Notes: generated by a model from the letters alone, not told the origin. 35,090 bases of DNA from an uncultured Lachnospiraceae bacterium (GCA_947382355.1 CANCYR010000033.1:1-35090), one strand, 5' to 3'; shown: positions 24,986 to 34,069, counted from the stretch's first letter. Program-made: numbers and translations.

Positions 24986-26737
24986 ATGGAGAATCAGAAA
25001 AAAAAGCAGTTAGTGATTTTAAAAGATGTGCTGCGCTATATAAAGAAATACCGCATCTATACGATATTGTCCATTATATTAGCTGCTTCCGGCGCCCTTT
25101 TAGCTTTATATGTGCCCATTCTCACCGGAGAGGCAATCGATTTAATCTGGTACAAGGGCAATGTTGATTTTGCAGGCATGAAACAGATATTGGCAAAGGT
25201 GGTTGTTATTATACTCATAACGGCGCTTTTTCAATGGCTGATGAATGTGTGCAATAATAAGATTACCTATAATGTAGTTCATGATATTAGAAAGGAAGCC
25301 TTTGATAAAATCGAAATTCTTCCTCTTAAATATATTGACGGTAAATCCTATGGAGAAATTGTAAGCCGTGTCATAGCGGATGTGGACCAGTTTTCAGAGG
25401 GGCTGTTAATGGGATTCACCCAGTTTTTTACCGGTGTCACTACTATTTTGGGAACGTTGTTCTTTATGCTGCGGATAAATGTAGGAATCACCCTTGTGGT
25501 AGTATGTCTTACACCGGTGTCCCTTTTTGTGGCAGCCTTTATTGCCAAAAAAACCTTTTCCATGTTTAAGCTTCAATCAGAAACAAGAGGGGAACAGACA
25601 GGGCTGATTGAAGAAATGATAGGAAATCAAAAGGTAGTTCAGGCTTTTGGCAGGGAGGAAAATGTGCTGGAAAGATTTGATGAAATAAATGACCGTCTGA
25701 AAACCTGTTCTTTGAGAGCCATATTTTTTTCATCGCTGACGAATCCCTCTACCCGTTTTGTAAATGGACTGGTCTATGCAGGGGTGGGCTTTTTCGGTGC
25801 CCTTGCTGCCATTGGCGGAAGGCTTACAGTAGGGCAACTTTCCTGTTTTTTAAGCTATGCCAACCAGTATACAAAGCCTTTTAATGAAATTTCCGGAGTG
25901 GTGACGGAGCTGCAGAATGCTCTTGCCTGTGCAGGGCGGATTTTTGAACTGATTGAGGAACAGCCCCAGACACCGGAAGCCGAAAATGCCCATGAGTTGA
26001 AAGAAGTGGACGGAACAGTGAATTTACAGGATGTTTCCTTTTCCTATGAAGAAAGCAAAAAACTGATTGAGCATCTGAATCTTTCTGTAATGCCGGGACA
26101 GAGAATTGCTATTGTAGGGCCTACGGGATGCGGGAAGACCACAATCATTAATCTGCTGATGCGCTTCTATGATGTGAATCAGGGCAGCATTCAGGTAAAC
26201 GGTATGGATATACGACAGGTCACAAGAAAAAGCCTCAGGGCTTCCTATGGCATGGTGCTTCAGGAAACCTGGCTGAAGTCCGGAACTATCGAGGAAAACC
26301 TGAAAATGGGTAAGCCTCATGCAACAAGAGAGGAAGTTATAGAAGCTGCAAAGGCAGCCCATGCCCATAGCTTTATCAAACGTCTGCCAAAGGGCTATGA
26401 TACTTATATCACAGAAGAAGGAGGAGGTCTGTCCATAGGACAAAAGCAGCTTTTGTGTATTGCAAGAGTTATGCTTTGTTTACCTCCCATGCTTATTCTG
26501 GATGAAGCAACCTCATCCATTGATACCCGTACCGAATTAAAGATTCAAAAAGCATTTGAAAGAATGATGGCGGGAAGGACCAGCTTTATTGTGGCTCACA
26601 GGCTTTCCACTATTAAAGAAGCAGATGTGATACTGGTTATGAAGGACGGCTCTGTCATAGAGCAGGGAACTCATGAAGAGCTGCTTGAGAAAAAGGGATT
26701 TTATTACAAATTGTATAACAGTCAGTTTGCATTTTAG
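24986..26737 (+). CDS. ABC exporter half-transporter, catalytic partner
   Basis: This 583-residue exporter subunit has six membrane helices and an ATPase with Walker A GPTGCGKTT (about 377-385), a non-canonical signature LSIGQKQ (about 482; Ile in place of Gly), an intact Walker B LILDEATSSID with the catalytic Glu, and the switch His in FIVAHRLST. In a heterodimer its Walker A/B would form the active site with the canonical LSGGQ of the partner. Its own defective signature would complete the degenerate site. GAGGACTG precedes the ATG, 3 nt after the upstream stop. A strong terminator follows. Confidence 0.93.
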   Translation: MENQKKKQLVILKDVLRYIKKYRIYTILSIILAASGALLALYVPILTGEAIDLIWYKGNVDFAGMKQILAKVVVIILITALFQWLMNVCNNKITYNVVHDIRKEAFDKIEILPLKYIDGKSYGEIVSRVIADVDQFSEGLLMGFTQFFTGVTTILGTLFFMLRINVGITLVVVCLTPVSLFVAAFIAKKTFSMFKLQSETRGEQTGLIEEMIGNQKVVQAFGREENVLERFDEINDRLKTCSLRAIFFSSLTNPSTRFVNGLVYAGVGFFGALAAIGGRLTVGQLSCFLSYANQYTKPFNEISGVVTELQNALACAGRIFELIEEQPQTPEAENAHELKEVDGTVNLQDVSFSYEESKKLIEHLNLSVMPGQRIAIVGPTGCGKTTIINLLMRFYDVNQGSIQVNGMDIRQVTRKSLRASYGMVLQETWLKSGTIEENLKMGKPHATREEVIEAAKAAHAHSFIKRLPKGYDTYITEEGGGLSIGQKQLLCIARVMLCLPPMLILDEATSSIDTRTELKIQKAFERMMAGRTSFIVAHRLSTIKEADVILVMKDGSVIEQGTHEELLEKKGFYYKLYNSQFAF

Positions 26738-26746
26738 AATATTGCT

Positions 26747-26785
26747 AAGGAGAAAGAATAAAAGGTGGTTCTTTCTCCTTTTGTT
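26747..26785 (+). terminator. Rho-independent terminator of the ABC exporter operon
   Basis: AAGGAGAAAGAA (26747-26758) and TTCTTTCTCCTT (26769-26780) form a perfect 12-bp stem with a 10-nt loop, followed by TTGTTT. Confidence 0.85.
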
Positions 26786-26981
26786 TATATTCAGTTTATA
26801 TATCAAGATTATAATAGGTTAAAATTTTTGCAGATGTTGAAGTTTTTTTCCGGAATTGTACGTTGTATCAGTATGTAGGAGATTAATAGAGAAAAATGCT
26901 GTATATATGGTTGGGATGATAGCGGCAGAAAAAGTGGAAAAGAAAAAATAGTATAAATAAGAAAAATAAGGGTTATTTATA

Positions 26982-27010
26982 TTGACAAGAAGAAAGATAT
27001 GTATTAATGT
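26982..27010 (+). promoter_or_regulatory. Possible promoter of the MacAB-like efflux operon
   Basis: A consensus -35 TTGACA (26982-26987) lies 17 bp before a poor -10 (TAATGT, 27005-27010). The weak -10 suggests activator dependence or a misassigned box. Confidence 0.35.
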
Positions 27011-27061
27011 ACTGATTAAATAATACAGCAATACATTGTAATAAAAGAAAGGACAGGAAGC

Positions 27062-27757
27062 ATGGATTCACTAATTGAAATAACGGATATATGCAAGGTA
27101 TATAATCCGGGTGAAAATGAAGTAAGGGCTCTCGATCATGTATCCCTGAATATTTGCAAAGGAGAATTTGTGGCAATTATAGGCCAGTCGGGTTCAGGCA
27201 AGTCCACTCTGATGAATATGCTGGGATGTCTGGATGTTCCTACAAGCGGTATTTACATATTAAATGGAAGCGATGTATCGGATATGTCAGATGATGAACT
27301 TTCGGACATTCGGAATCAGGAGATTGGATTTATCTTTCAGGGATTTAATTTAATTGCCGGTCTGAATGCCATGGAAAATGTGGAGCTGCCTCTAATTTAC
27401 AGAGGTGTTGGCAAAAAGGAAAGGCATCGACTGGCGGAGGCCGCTTTAACAAAGGTGGGGCTAGACCATCGTCTGGACCATAAGCCTTCGGAAATGTCAG
27501 GAGGACAGCAGCAGAGGGTTGCTATTGCAAGGGCTATTGCACAGGCTCCTCCGGTTATTCTGGCAGATGAGCCTACCGGAAATCTGGATTCCGCTTCCAG
27601 CAAAGAAATTATACAAATCTTAAAAGAGCTTCATAAGGAAGGCAGAACAGTCATCATTATAACCCATGACAATGATATAGCCGCCCAGGCCAAAAGAGTT
27701 ATCCGGATCAGGGACGGAAGAATAGAAAAAGATTATATAAATGAAATTCAGGAGTAA
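27062..27757 (+). CDS. MacB/LolD-type ABC transporter ATPase
   Basis: This 231-residue ATPase powers the permease two genes downstream. Walker [10 protein letters not shown] is near residue 41, the Q-loop in [11 protein letters not shown], the signature [14 protein letters not shown], Walker [13 protein letters not shown] and the switch His in IIITHD. The aromatic A-loop lies in [19 protein letters not shown]. The stand-alone ATPase, adaptor and MacB permease order is typical of Gram-positive MacAB-like pumps for antimicrobial peptides or antibiotics. The substrate here is unknown. The ATG follows GGACAGGAAGC. Confidence 0.93.
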   Translation: MDSLIEITDICKVYNPGENEVRALDHVSLNICKGEFVAIIGQSGSGKSTLMNMLGCLDVPTSGIYILNGSDVSDMSDDELSDIRNQEIGFIFQGFNLIAGLNAMENVELPLIYRGVGKKERHRLAEAALTKVGLDHRLDHKPSEMSGGQQQRVAIARAIAQAPPVILADEPTGNLDSASSKEIIQILKELHKEGRTVIIITHDNDIAAQAKRVIRIRDGRIEKDYINEIQE

Positions 27758-27770
27758 AGAGGAAAAGAAG

Positions 27771-29237
27771 ATGGAAAAAAAGGAAAAGAAGAAAAAAGGA
27801 AAAAAGAAATGGTTTATTATCGGGGGAATTGCAATAGTCATAATCGGCTTTGTGGTCATTATGAATATGATGAACGCCCAGAATATTACAATTCCCGTAA
27901 ATGTAACACAGGCATTGAACGGGGAGATTACCCAGACGGTGGAAAGCTCCGGTACAGTGGCAAGTGAAGAAAAGAAAGTATACTTTGCCCAGGTAAATGG
28001 AAAAGTAAACAGCCTGAACGTAACAGCCGGCGCAAATGTAAAGGCTGGAGAAAATGTAGTTTCTTATGATTTGGAGTCGCTGGAGTCAGAAATGAAAAAA
28101 GCGGAGCTGGAAGCAAAAGCAAATAGTTACGGGATTGATGCCACGGTGACGGGACTGAATGAATCCCAGAGAAAATCCAGTGAAGCTGCTGCCAACTACG
28201 ATGAAGCTGTAAAATATGTGGCTCACTACAATGAATGCGTTGGACAGATTAATGAGCAGCTGTCAAAGGCAAATGAGCTTTCAGGGCAGGCAGCAGCCTT
28301 ACAGGCAGAAATTAAGGAGCTGGAGGCAAAGCTTGCAGCAAAGCCGGAAAGTGAAAAGCTGAAGGATAAATTGGAAAATAAGCAGGATGAGCTGAAGAAA
28401 GTAAATAAGGAACTGAAAAAATATAATGTGCCAGAGCTTCAGTCCGCGCTCGAGGTGTGTTCCGGCGACCTGGCGGAATACAAAGCACGAAAAGACCAGT
28501 ATGAAGCAGCAAAGGAAGCAGACCCGTCCATAGGAAGCCAGAAAGCCCAGCAGTCTGCATTAAAGGAAGTTTCCAGACTGACTGCGGAAACGGCACAGGA
28601 GAATTTCAGAAAGGCACAGAATGGAGTGGTCATAGATTTTAACGGGATTGTTTCAAGTGTGGATGTGGCAGAAGGACAGACCGTAACGGAAGGAACACCT
28701 TTATTTACGCTGGAGAGTCTGGAAAAGGTAAAGGCTGCCATTTCTGTTTCCAAGTATGACTTGGAGAAAATTTCTATAGGGCAAAAAGCAAAGGTCACTA
28801 TTAACGGAAAAGAATATGACGGAACCTTATCCGCAATCAATAAGATAGCACAGGCTAATCAGTCCGGCACTCCGATGGTAAATGTGGATATTCATATAGA
28901 AAACCCGGATGACAATATTTTTCTCGGAATAGAAGCAAAGGTAAGTCTTGAAACAGCTAAAAAAGAAGAGACGCTGATGATTCCGGTGGAATGTGTCAAT
29001 TCGGATATGAACGGTGATTTCTGCTGGATTGTGGTGGACGGCATAGTAACCCGCAGGGAAATTGAAACAGGTATTTCAACAGACACCTATATGGAAGTAT
29101 TAAGCGGTCTGAATGAAGGAGATAAGGTAGTAACCGATATGACGGTTACCTTAGAGGAAGGCATGGAGGTTATGCCTGTTGAGGAGAGTGCGGGAGAAAA
29201 CAGGGAAGAAGCTAATACTACCGCGGTTTCTGAATAG
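27771..29237 (+). CDS. Membrane-fusion adaptor (HlyD/MacA-like) of the efflux system
   Basis: This 488-residue protein has a very basic start (MEKKEKKKKGKKK), one membrane anchor at about 14-36, a biotinyl-lipoyl half (VNGKVNSLNVTAGANVKAGENV), a long alpha-helical hairpin or coiled coil (about 100-265, rich in Glu/Lys/Ala), the second lipoyl half (GIVSSVDVAEGQTVTEGTPL), a beta-barrel and a C-terminal domain. Adaptors of this kind stabilise the MacB permease on the outer face of the membrane. An in-frame ATG at 27741, overlapping the ATPase gene, is possible. The ATG at 27771 has the better spacing from AGAGG (27758-27762). Confidence 0.88.
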   Translation: MEKKEKKKKGKKKWFIIGGIAIVIIGFVVIMNMMNAQNITIPVNVTQALNGEITQTVESSGTVASEEKKVYFAQVNGKVNSLNVTAGANVKAGENVVSYDLESLESEMKKAELEAKANSYGIDATVTGLNESQRKSSEAAANYDEAVKYVAHYNECVGQINEQLSKANELSGQAAALQAEIKELEAKLAAKPESEKLKDKLENKQDELKKVNKELKKYNVPELQSALEVCSGDLAEYKARKDQYEAAKEADPSIGSQKAQQSALKEVSRLTAETAQENFRKAQNGVVIDFNGIVSSVDVAEGQTVTEGTPLFTLESLEKVKAAISVSKYDLEKISIGQKAKVTINGKEYDGTLSAINKIAQANQSGTPMVNVDIHIENPDDNIFLGIEAKVSLETAKKEETLMIPVECVNSDMNGDFCWIVVDGIVTRREIETGISTDTYMEVLSGLNEGDKVVTDMTVTLEEGMEVMPVEESAGENREEANTTAVSE

Positions 29238-29250
29238 TGGAGGAAGCTAC

Positions 29251-30474
29251 ATGGCACAGTTATTTGAAAATATAAAGATGGCTCTTATGAATATTAAGAG
29301 CAATAAGGGGCGTTCCATTCTTACCATGCTGGGCATTATTATAGGTATTTCCTCTGTTATTATGATTATTTCCATTGGTAACGGCATAAAAAGTCAGGTA
29401 AACAGCGAACTGAACAGCTTTGCAGGGGGACAGCTTTTTATTATGGGAAATGAACTGGAGGACGGTTCTCAGGTGAGCTTTACATTAGATGATTTTGAGG
29501 CGGTTCTGGAAAAAATACCCCATGTAAAGGGAGCCACTCCGAATTATGGGGCGCAAGGTACAGCTTTTGGGAAAAAAGGAGAATTTAATGCTTCGATTTC
29601 AGCTGGTACAGTAGGCCTGGAATACATTTCCAACGACCCTCTTGTAAAAGGAAGATATTTTACAGAAGCGGATTGTGAAAATTCCAATGCGGTCTGTATT
29701 ATTCGTGAAAGCGGGGCAAGAACCATGTTCGGCACAACGGATGTGGTGGGGAAGAGTTTTGAACTTGCTATTTACGGCACCAGTATTGAAATGACTATTA
29801 TCGGAATCCGGGCAGACAATGCTTCTGCATTGCTTGGGGGCATGATGAGTTACGGAAATGATACGGTAGAGCTGGAAATGCCCATTAACACATTCTGCAA
29901 TAAGTTAAATTATTATATGGATGATTTTTATGGCTTCTATATAATATCGGAAGGTCCGGAATATGCCAATGACGTGGCTTCAGCTGCCATACGGCTGATG
30001 GAGAACAGGCATAATGTGAGAGGGCAGAATGCTATTTATATGGAAAATTTTAATGATTCCCTTTCACAGATTAATTCTGTTTTAAGCTACATAACTGTTT
30101 TTGTGGTATTCGTGGCGGCAATTTCCCTGTTAGTAGGGGGAATCGGAGTTATGAATATCATGCTTGTATCGGTAACGGAACGGACAAGGGAAATTGGTAT
30201 CAGAAAGGCTCTCGGAGCCAGAACGGGTTCCATCCTGCTTCAGTTTTTATCAGAATCTGCCATTATTACTTTGATTGGCGGCATTATCGGCATTACTTTT
30301 GGAGTTGCCGGAGCCGCGCTGGTATGCGGCGCCATCGGCTTTTCGGCACAGGTGCTTCCTAGTACGGTGATTATCGCTTCTTTGTTTTCTTCAGCGGTGG
30401 GTATCTTTTTCGGAATATATCCTGCAAAGAGAGCTGCTAAGTTAAGTCCTATTGAGGCGCTTCGTCACGAATAG
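29251..30474 (+). CDS. MacB/FtsX-type ABC transporter permease
   Basis: This 407-residue permease has one N-terminal membrane helix (ILTMLGIIIGISSVIMI) after a short amphipathic lead, a large extracytoplasmic MacB-PCD domain (about 45-270) and three C-terminal helices of the FtsX type (VFVAAISLLVGGIGVMNIML, then TREIGIRKALGA, then the last two helices). The ATG at 29251 after GTGGAGGAAG is preferred over an upstream start at 29179 that would overlap the adaptor and add a basic non-homologous lead. MacB-like transporters use mechanotransmission rather than a transport channel. It is the third gene of the efflux operon. Confidence 0.92.
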   Translation: MAQLFENIKMALMNIKSNKGRSILTMLGIIIGISSVIMIISIGNGIKSQVNSELNSFAGGQLFIMGNELEDGSQVSFTLDDFEAVLEKIPHVKGATPNYGAQGTAFGKKGEFNASISAGTVGLEYISNDPLVKGRYFTEADCENSNAVCIIRESGARTMFGTTDVVGKSFELAIYGTSIEMTIIGIRADNASALLGGMMSYGNDTVELEMPINTFCNKLNYYMDDFYGFYIISEGPEYANDVASAAIRLMENRHNVRGQNAIYMENFNDSLSQINSVLSYITVFVVFVAAISLLVGGIGVMNIMLVSVTERTREIGIRKALGARTGSILLQFLSESAIITLIGGIIGITFGVAGAALVCGAIGFSAQVLPSTVIIASLFSSAVGIFFGIYPAKRAAKLSPIEALRHE

Positions 30475-30542
30475 AGTAGGGCTGAACTGTTGTCAGGAAA
30501 CACAAACAAAAAATAAAGAAAAAATAAACAAAAAAACTTCCC

Positions 30543-30572
30543 TTGCGCTTTTTGCGGCAACAAGTATATAAT
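30543..30572 (+). promoter_or_regulatory. Predicted promoter of the ycxB-like/tsaEB operon
   Basis: TTGCGC (30543-30548) and a perfect TATAAT (30567-30572) are separated by 18 bp. The expected transcript has a leader of about 65 nt, which includes the palindrome at 30587-30599. Confidence 0.5.
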
Positions 30573-30586
30573 AGAAGGAAAGTTCC

Positions 30587-30599
30587 CGGCATGATGCCG
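30587..30599 (+). promoter_or_regulatory. CGGCAT-G-ATGCCG palindrome in the leader
   Basis: This perfect 6-bp inverted repeat has a 1-bp centre and lies about 15 bp downstream of the -10 box. With the flanking TTCC and GGAA and one bulge, the arms extend to about 10 bp. It could be an operator or a leader hairpin. It is not followed by T residues, so it is not a terminator. Confidence 0.4.
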
Positions 30600-30646
30600 A
30601 GGAAAGTAGTTGTACATGTTGACGGAGAAAGGAGCTGCTTTAGTTT

Positions 30647-31144
30647 ATGGCAGACGAAAGGGAAGTTTTATTTGAGTTTGATGTGCAGATGACTACAGGG
30701 ATATTGTATGATTATCTGCTTAAGCATACTTATTCAGGACTGCAGGGTATTTTAGCCACTATAATAGGCGGACTTCTGCTTATGAATTTTGCCGTGGGAG
30801 GCAGGGTGCTGTATCTGATTGCAGGAATTGTGGTCATCCTTTATATCCCCTTAAGCCTTTATTTAAGTGCGAGGCGCCAGATGCTTTTGACGGAAGCGTT
30901 TAAGAAGCCGCTTCACTATTGCTTTTATGAAGAAGGAATAGAGGTTTCACAGGATGATATTGTGGAGCTGCAGCAGTGGGAGGCTATGGAAAAGGCGATT
31001 TCCACAGGGAAAAGCATTATCGTTTATACTTCCAGAGTAAAAGCGGCTATATTTCCAAGGAAGGATATGGGAGAGCAGACTGTCAGGGTAATAGAGATTA
31101 TTTCCACCCATATGTCTCCTGATAAGGTAAAGATAAAGCAATGA
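30647..31144 (+). CDS. YcxB-like membrane protein
   Basis: This 165-residue protein has two adjacent membrane helices (about 38-50 and 54-72) and a C-terminal domain with the pattern YEEGIEVSQDD, LQQWEAMEKAI, IVYTSRVKAAIFPRKDM, which matches YcxB-type C-terminal domains. The function of that family is unknown. The ATG at 30647 lies 12 nt after GGAGCTGC. Its stop overlaps the tsaE start (ATGA), so it is translationally coupled to tsaE. A role in t6A synthesis does not follow from the coupling. Confidence 0.75.
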   Translation: MADEREVLFEFDVQMTTGILYDYLLKHTYSGLQGILATIIGGLLLMNFAVGGRVLYLIAGIVVILYIPLSLYLSARRQMLLTEAFKKPLHYCFYEEGIEVSQDDIVELQQWEAMEKAISTGKSIIVYTSRVKAAIFPRKDMGEQTVRVIEIISTHMSPDKVKIKQ

Positions 31145-31596
31145 AAACAAAAGAAATAATAGAGAGCTTTAGAGAAGAAGAAACCTTTCGGCTTGGTATC
31201 CAGCTTGGAAAAAAGGCTCAAAAAGGAGATGTGTTTGCCCTTTTAGGGGATTTGGGAGTGGGAAAGACTGTTTTTACAAAAGGAGTGGCAGCAGGGCTTG
31301 GGATTTCGGAGCCTGTAAACAGTCCTACCTTTACCATTGTTCAGGAGTATGAAGGCGGAAGGGTTCCTTTTTACCATTTTGACGTATATCGCATCGGCGA
31401 TGTGGAAGAAATGGAAGAAATCGGATACGAAGACTATTTTTACGGACAGGGAGTTTCCTTTGTGGAATGGGCAAATCTCATAAAAGAAATTATGCCGGAT
31501 AATACCATATGGATTACCATTGAAAAGAATCTGGAAAAAGGATTTGACTATCGGAAAATTGTGATTCAAGGGGAACGGGAGAACAGCGGAACATGA
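31141..31596 (+). CDS. tsaE: tRNA t6A biosynthesis ATPase TsaE
   Basis: TsaE is the ATPase of the TsaBDE complex that installs threonylcarbamoyl-adenosine at A37 of ANN-decoding tRNAs. The 151-residue protein has Walker A GDLGVGKT near residues 37-44, the family motif NSPTFTIVQEY, and FYHFDVYR and VEWAN. Its length is normal. It overlaps the YcxB-like gene by 4 nt upstream and tsaB by 4 nt downstream. Confidence 0.96.
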   Translation: MKTKEIIESFREEETFRLGIQLGKKAQKGDVFALLGDLGVGKTVFTKGVAAGLGISEPVNSPTFTIVQEYEGGRVPFYHFDVYRIGDVEEMEEIGYEDYFYGQGVSFVEWANLIKEIMPDNTIWITIEKNLEKGFDYRKIVIQGERENSGT

Positions 31597-32315
31597 AAAT
31601 ATTAGCATTGGATAGTTCGGGTTTGGTAGCGGGCGTAGCAGTTGTTCAGGATGAAATTATGCTGGCCTCCTATACGATTCATCATAAAAAGACACATTCC
31701 CAGACATTGCTTCCCATGCTGGAAGAAGTCTGCAGGATGATTGAACTGGATATGGAAACAATAGATGCTATTGCAGTTGCGGCAGGTCCCGGTTCTTTTA
31801 CAGGGCTGCGAATCGGTTCTGCAACAGCAAAGGGATTAGGGCTTGCCTTAAATAAGCCCATTGTGGAAATAGGAACAGTGGAAGCCATTGCCTACCAGCT
31901 GTTTGCTGTGGGAAAAGTAATTTGTCCCATGCTGGATGCCAGAAGAAATCAGGTCTATACCGGGCTTTATACATTTGAATCTATAAATGGAAAATCTATA
32001 TTTAAAACATTATTGGAGCAACGTGCCGTTTCCGTGGAAGAGATTATAGACAATGTGAACCGGATAGGAAAAGAAGCAGTTTTTTTGGGGGATGGTGTTC
32101 CGGTATATGAAACTGTCATCAGAGAACAGGTAAAGGTTTCTTATGAATTAGCGCCGGCTTACTGCAATCGCCAGAATGCAGGGGCTTTGGCAACTCTGGC
32201 ATGTGCTTATTGGAAAGAAGGCCGGTTCGTTGAGGCAGGAGAACATAAGCCGGAATATCTGCGCATGTCCCAGGCAGAACGGGAACGCTTGGAAAAGGAA
32301 GAAAAAAAGCAGTGA
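31593..32315 (+). CDS. tsaB: tRNA t6A biosynthesis scaffold TsaB
   Basis: TsaB is the inactive paralogue of TsaD that dimerises with it and recruits TsaE. The 240-residue protein has an ASKHA fold, visible as ILALDSSG at the start, HHKKTHSQTLLPMLEEV, and the signature AVAAGPGSFTGLRIG. It lacks the metal-binding histidines of TsaD, as expected. It overlaps tsaE by ATGA and rimI by GTGA. Confidence 0.96.
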   Translation: MKILALDSSGLVAGVAVVQDEIMLASYTIHHKKTHSQTLLPMLEEVCRMIELDMETIDAIAVAAGPGSFTGLRIGSATAKGLGLALNKPIVEIGTVEAIAYQLFAVGKVICPMLDARRNQVYTGLYTFESINGKSIFKTLLEQRAVSVEEIIDNVNRIGKEAVFLGDGVPVYETVIREQVKVSYELAPAYCNRQNAGALATLACAYWKEGRFVEAGEHKPEYLRMSQAERERLEKEEKKQ

Positions 32316-32746
32316 TTACAATAGAGGAATTAAAAGAACAGGATGTAGGAGCTGTCAGTAAAATAGAAGAAAGAGCTTTTTCCATGCCATGGTCAGCTGC
32401 TGATTTTCTGCAAATGATAAATAATGAGAATGCCCTTTATCTGGTGGCAAAAAGTGATGGAATCCCTATAGCCTGCTGTGGTGTGCGTAATATCCTTGGA
32501 GAAGGGGAAATCACCAACGTAGTGGTGGATGAGCCCTATCGGGGAAATGGAATCGGCAGCCGTATGCTTTTTGAACTTTTGGAAAAAGGAAAACAGATGG
32601 GTATACAAGCCTTCACATTGGAAGTGCGCAAAAGCAATGAAGCTGCTGTTTGTCTGTATGAAAAGGCAGGCTTTGTTACCGAGGGCGTTAGAAAGAACTT
32701 TTATGAAAAGCCGGTGGAAGACGGCTTGATTATGTGGAAGAGATAG
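32312..32746 (+). CDS. rimI: Ribosomal protein S18-alanine N-acetyltransferase RimI
   Basis: This 144-residue GNAT acetyltransferase has RimI features: AFSMPWSAADF near the N-terminus, ITNVVVDEPYRGNGIGSRML for acetyl-CoA pyrophosphate binding, and LEVRKSNEAAVCLYEKAGF. In E. coli RimI acetylates the N-terminus of ribosomal protein S18. The start is GTG at 32312, overlapping tsaB by 4 nt. Its place between tsaB and tsaD is common in Bacillota. Confidence 0.92.
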   Translation: MITIEELKEQDVGAVSKIEERAFSMPWSAADFLQMINNENALYLVAKSDGIPIACCGVRNILGEGEITNVVVDEPYRGNGIGSRMLFELLEKGKQMGIQAFTLEVRKSNEAAVCLYEKAGFVTEGVRKNFYEKPVEDGLIMWKR

Positions 32747-32769
32747 GAATTTCCCCTAATAATTACCGC

Positions 32770-32798
32770 TTGGATTTTTTATCTATAATCCTTATACT
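32770..32798 (+). promoter_or_regulatory. Predicted promoter upstream of the small Cys-pair gene and rnz
   Basis: TTGGAT (32770-32775) and TATACT (32793-32798) are separated by 17 bp, about 80 nt before the ATG at 32880. It probably drives the second half of the cluster, from the 80-residue protein through tsaD. Confidence 0.6.
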
Positions 32799-32879
32799 AC
32801 ATGTAGGAGAGTAAACATTGCTATATAGCGCGATGAAAATTTTGTTTAAAATTTAAAAGACTACATTAGGAGGAATAAA

Positions 32880-33122
32880 ATGCGGCAGTATAATGAGGAA
32901 AATCAATTGGAAAAAGTAATTTGCAATCAGTGCAAAAAGGAATTAAAGGTGGAAGACGGCATTTTAAAAGAGGGACATTTTGAAGGAAAGCAGACCTTTG
33001 GCTACTTTTCGGACAAGGATGGAATGACTCATAAGTTTGATTTATGCGAAGAGTGTTATAATCAGTTTGTCCAAAATTTTAAATTGCCGGTAGAAGAAAT
33101 AGAGGAAAAGGAAATTTTTTAA
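32880..33122 (+). CDS. Small protein with two CxxC pairs, unknown function
   Basis: This 80-residue protein has Cys15-x-x-Cys18 (ICNQCKKEL) and Cys56-x-x-Cys59 (LCEECYNQF), with an acidic C-terminus. The pairs probably form a zinc ribbon or knuckle. I do not recognise a named family. The ATG at 32880 follows TAGGAGGAA, an excellent ribosome binding site. The stop directly abuts the rnz start codon, so the two genes are tightly coupled. Confidence 0.75.
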   Translation: MRQYNEENQLEKVICNQCKKELKVEDGILKEGHFEGKQTFGYFSDKDGMTHKFDLCEECYNQFVQNFKLPVEEIEEKEIF

Positions 33123-34034
33123 ATGCTAGATATTTGTTTACTTGGAACCGGAGGCATGATGCCTCTGCCATACAGGTGGCTGACTTCCCTTATGGCAAGA
33201 TACAACGGAAGCAGCATTTTGATTGACTGCGGGGAGGGGACCCAGATTGCCATGAAGGAAAAGGGCTGGAGTCCCAAACCCATTGATGTGATTTGCTTTA
33301 CCCATTACCATGCTGACCATATAAGCGGCCTGCCGGGATTGCTTCTGACTATGGGCAATGCGGAAAGAACAGAGCCGCTTATACTGATAGGACCCAAAGG
33401 TCTGGAAAGAGTGGTGTCGGCTCTGAGGGTGATTGCTCCGGAGCTTCCCTTTGAAATCCGTTATATGGAGATTGAGGAAAAAGAGCAGACCTTTCAGTTT
33501 GAGGATTATCGTATTGAGGCTTTTCGAGTGAACCATAATGTGGTATGCTATGGATATAGCATTATTATTGACAGGACGGGAAGATTTGATGTGGAAAAGG
33601 CAAAGGAACTGGGAATTGATATGCGTTACTGGAATCCTTTGCAAAAGGGAAATACCATAGAAGCGGATGGGAAAATATTTACGCCGGATATGGTGCTTGG
33701 TCCCAAAAGAAAAGGTTTAAAAGTAACTTATTGCACGGATACGCGCCCTGTCCAGTCCATAGAGGAGCATGCCAGAGGTTCAGATCTTTTTATATGCGAA
33801 GGCATGTATGGAGAAACGGACAAACAGCAGAAAGCAAAAGAATACAAGCATATGACCTTTTATGAGGCGGCTCATCTTGCCAAGTCTGCCGAGGTGCCGG
33901 AGCTTTGGCTGACCCATTTCAGCCCGTCTCTTACAAGGCCGGAGGAATATATGCCCGGGGTAAGGAAAATTTTTCCAAATGCCTATGCTGCAAAAGACGG
34001 GAAAACAGTGGAACTTGACTTTGAAAAGGAATAA
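33123..34034 (+). CDS. rnz: Ribonuclease Z
   Basis: RNase Z is the metallo-beta-lactamase-fold endonuclease that matures tRNA 3' ends. The 303-residue protein has the histidine motif HYHADH at 61-66, with His138, Asp206 (CTDTRP) and His265 (LTHFSP) as further metal ligands, and a conserved His243. The length fits the short RNase Z (ElaC) class. It has no spacer to the preceding small gene. It lies in a cluster otherwise devoted to tRNA modification. Confidence 0.93.
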   Translation: MLDICLLGTGGMMPLPYRWLTSLMARYNGSSILIDCGEGTQIAMKEKGWSPKPIDVICFTHYHADHISGLPGLLLTMGNAERTEPLILIGPKGLERVVSALRVIAPELPFEIRYMEIEEKEQTFQFEDYRIEAFRVNHNVVCYGYSIIIDRTGRFDVEKAKELGIDMRYWNPLQKGNTIEADGKIFTPDMVLGPKRKGLKVTYCTDTRPVQSIEEHARGSDLFICEGMYGETDKQQKAKEYKHMTFYEAAHLAKSAEVPELWLTHFSPSLTRPEEYMPGVRKIFPNAYAAKDGKTVELDFEKE

Positions 34035-34069
34035 TATATCATAAGATAAAATAGAAAAGGAGGATGCAT

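Larger units (their letters stand above)
26738..27061. other. Intergenic stretch between the two transporter operons
   Basis: This 324-base gene-free stretch holds the exporter terminator at its left end and a candidate promoter for the efflux operon at 26982-27010. In between is AT-rich DNA with a TTCCGGAA palindrome near 26848. I see no supported small gene or RNA. Confidence 0.5.

Noticed and set aside
27620-27859. Minus-strand Phe-rich frame between the efflux ATPase and adaptor
   Set aside because: It is the antisense of the Lys/Glu-rich adaptor start and has no ribosome binding site.
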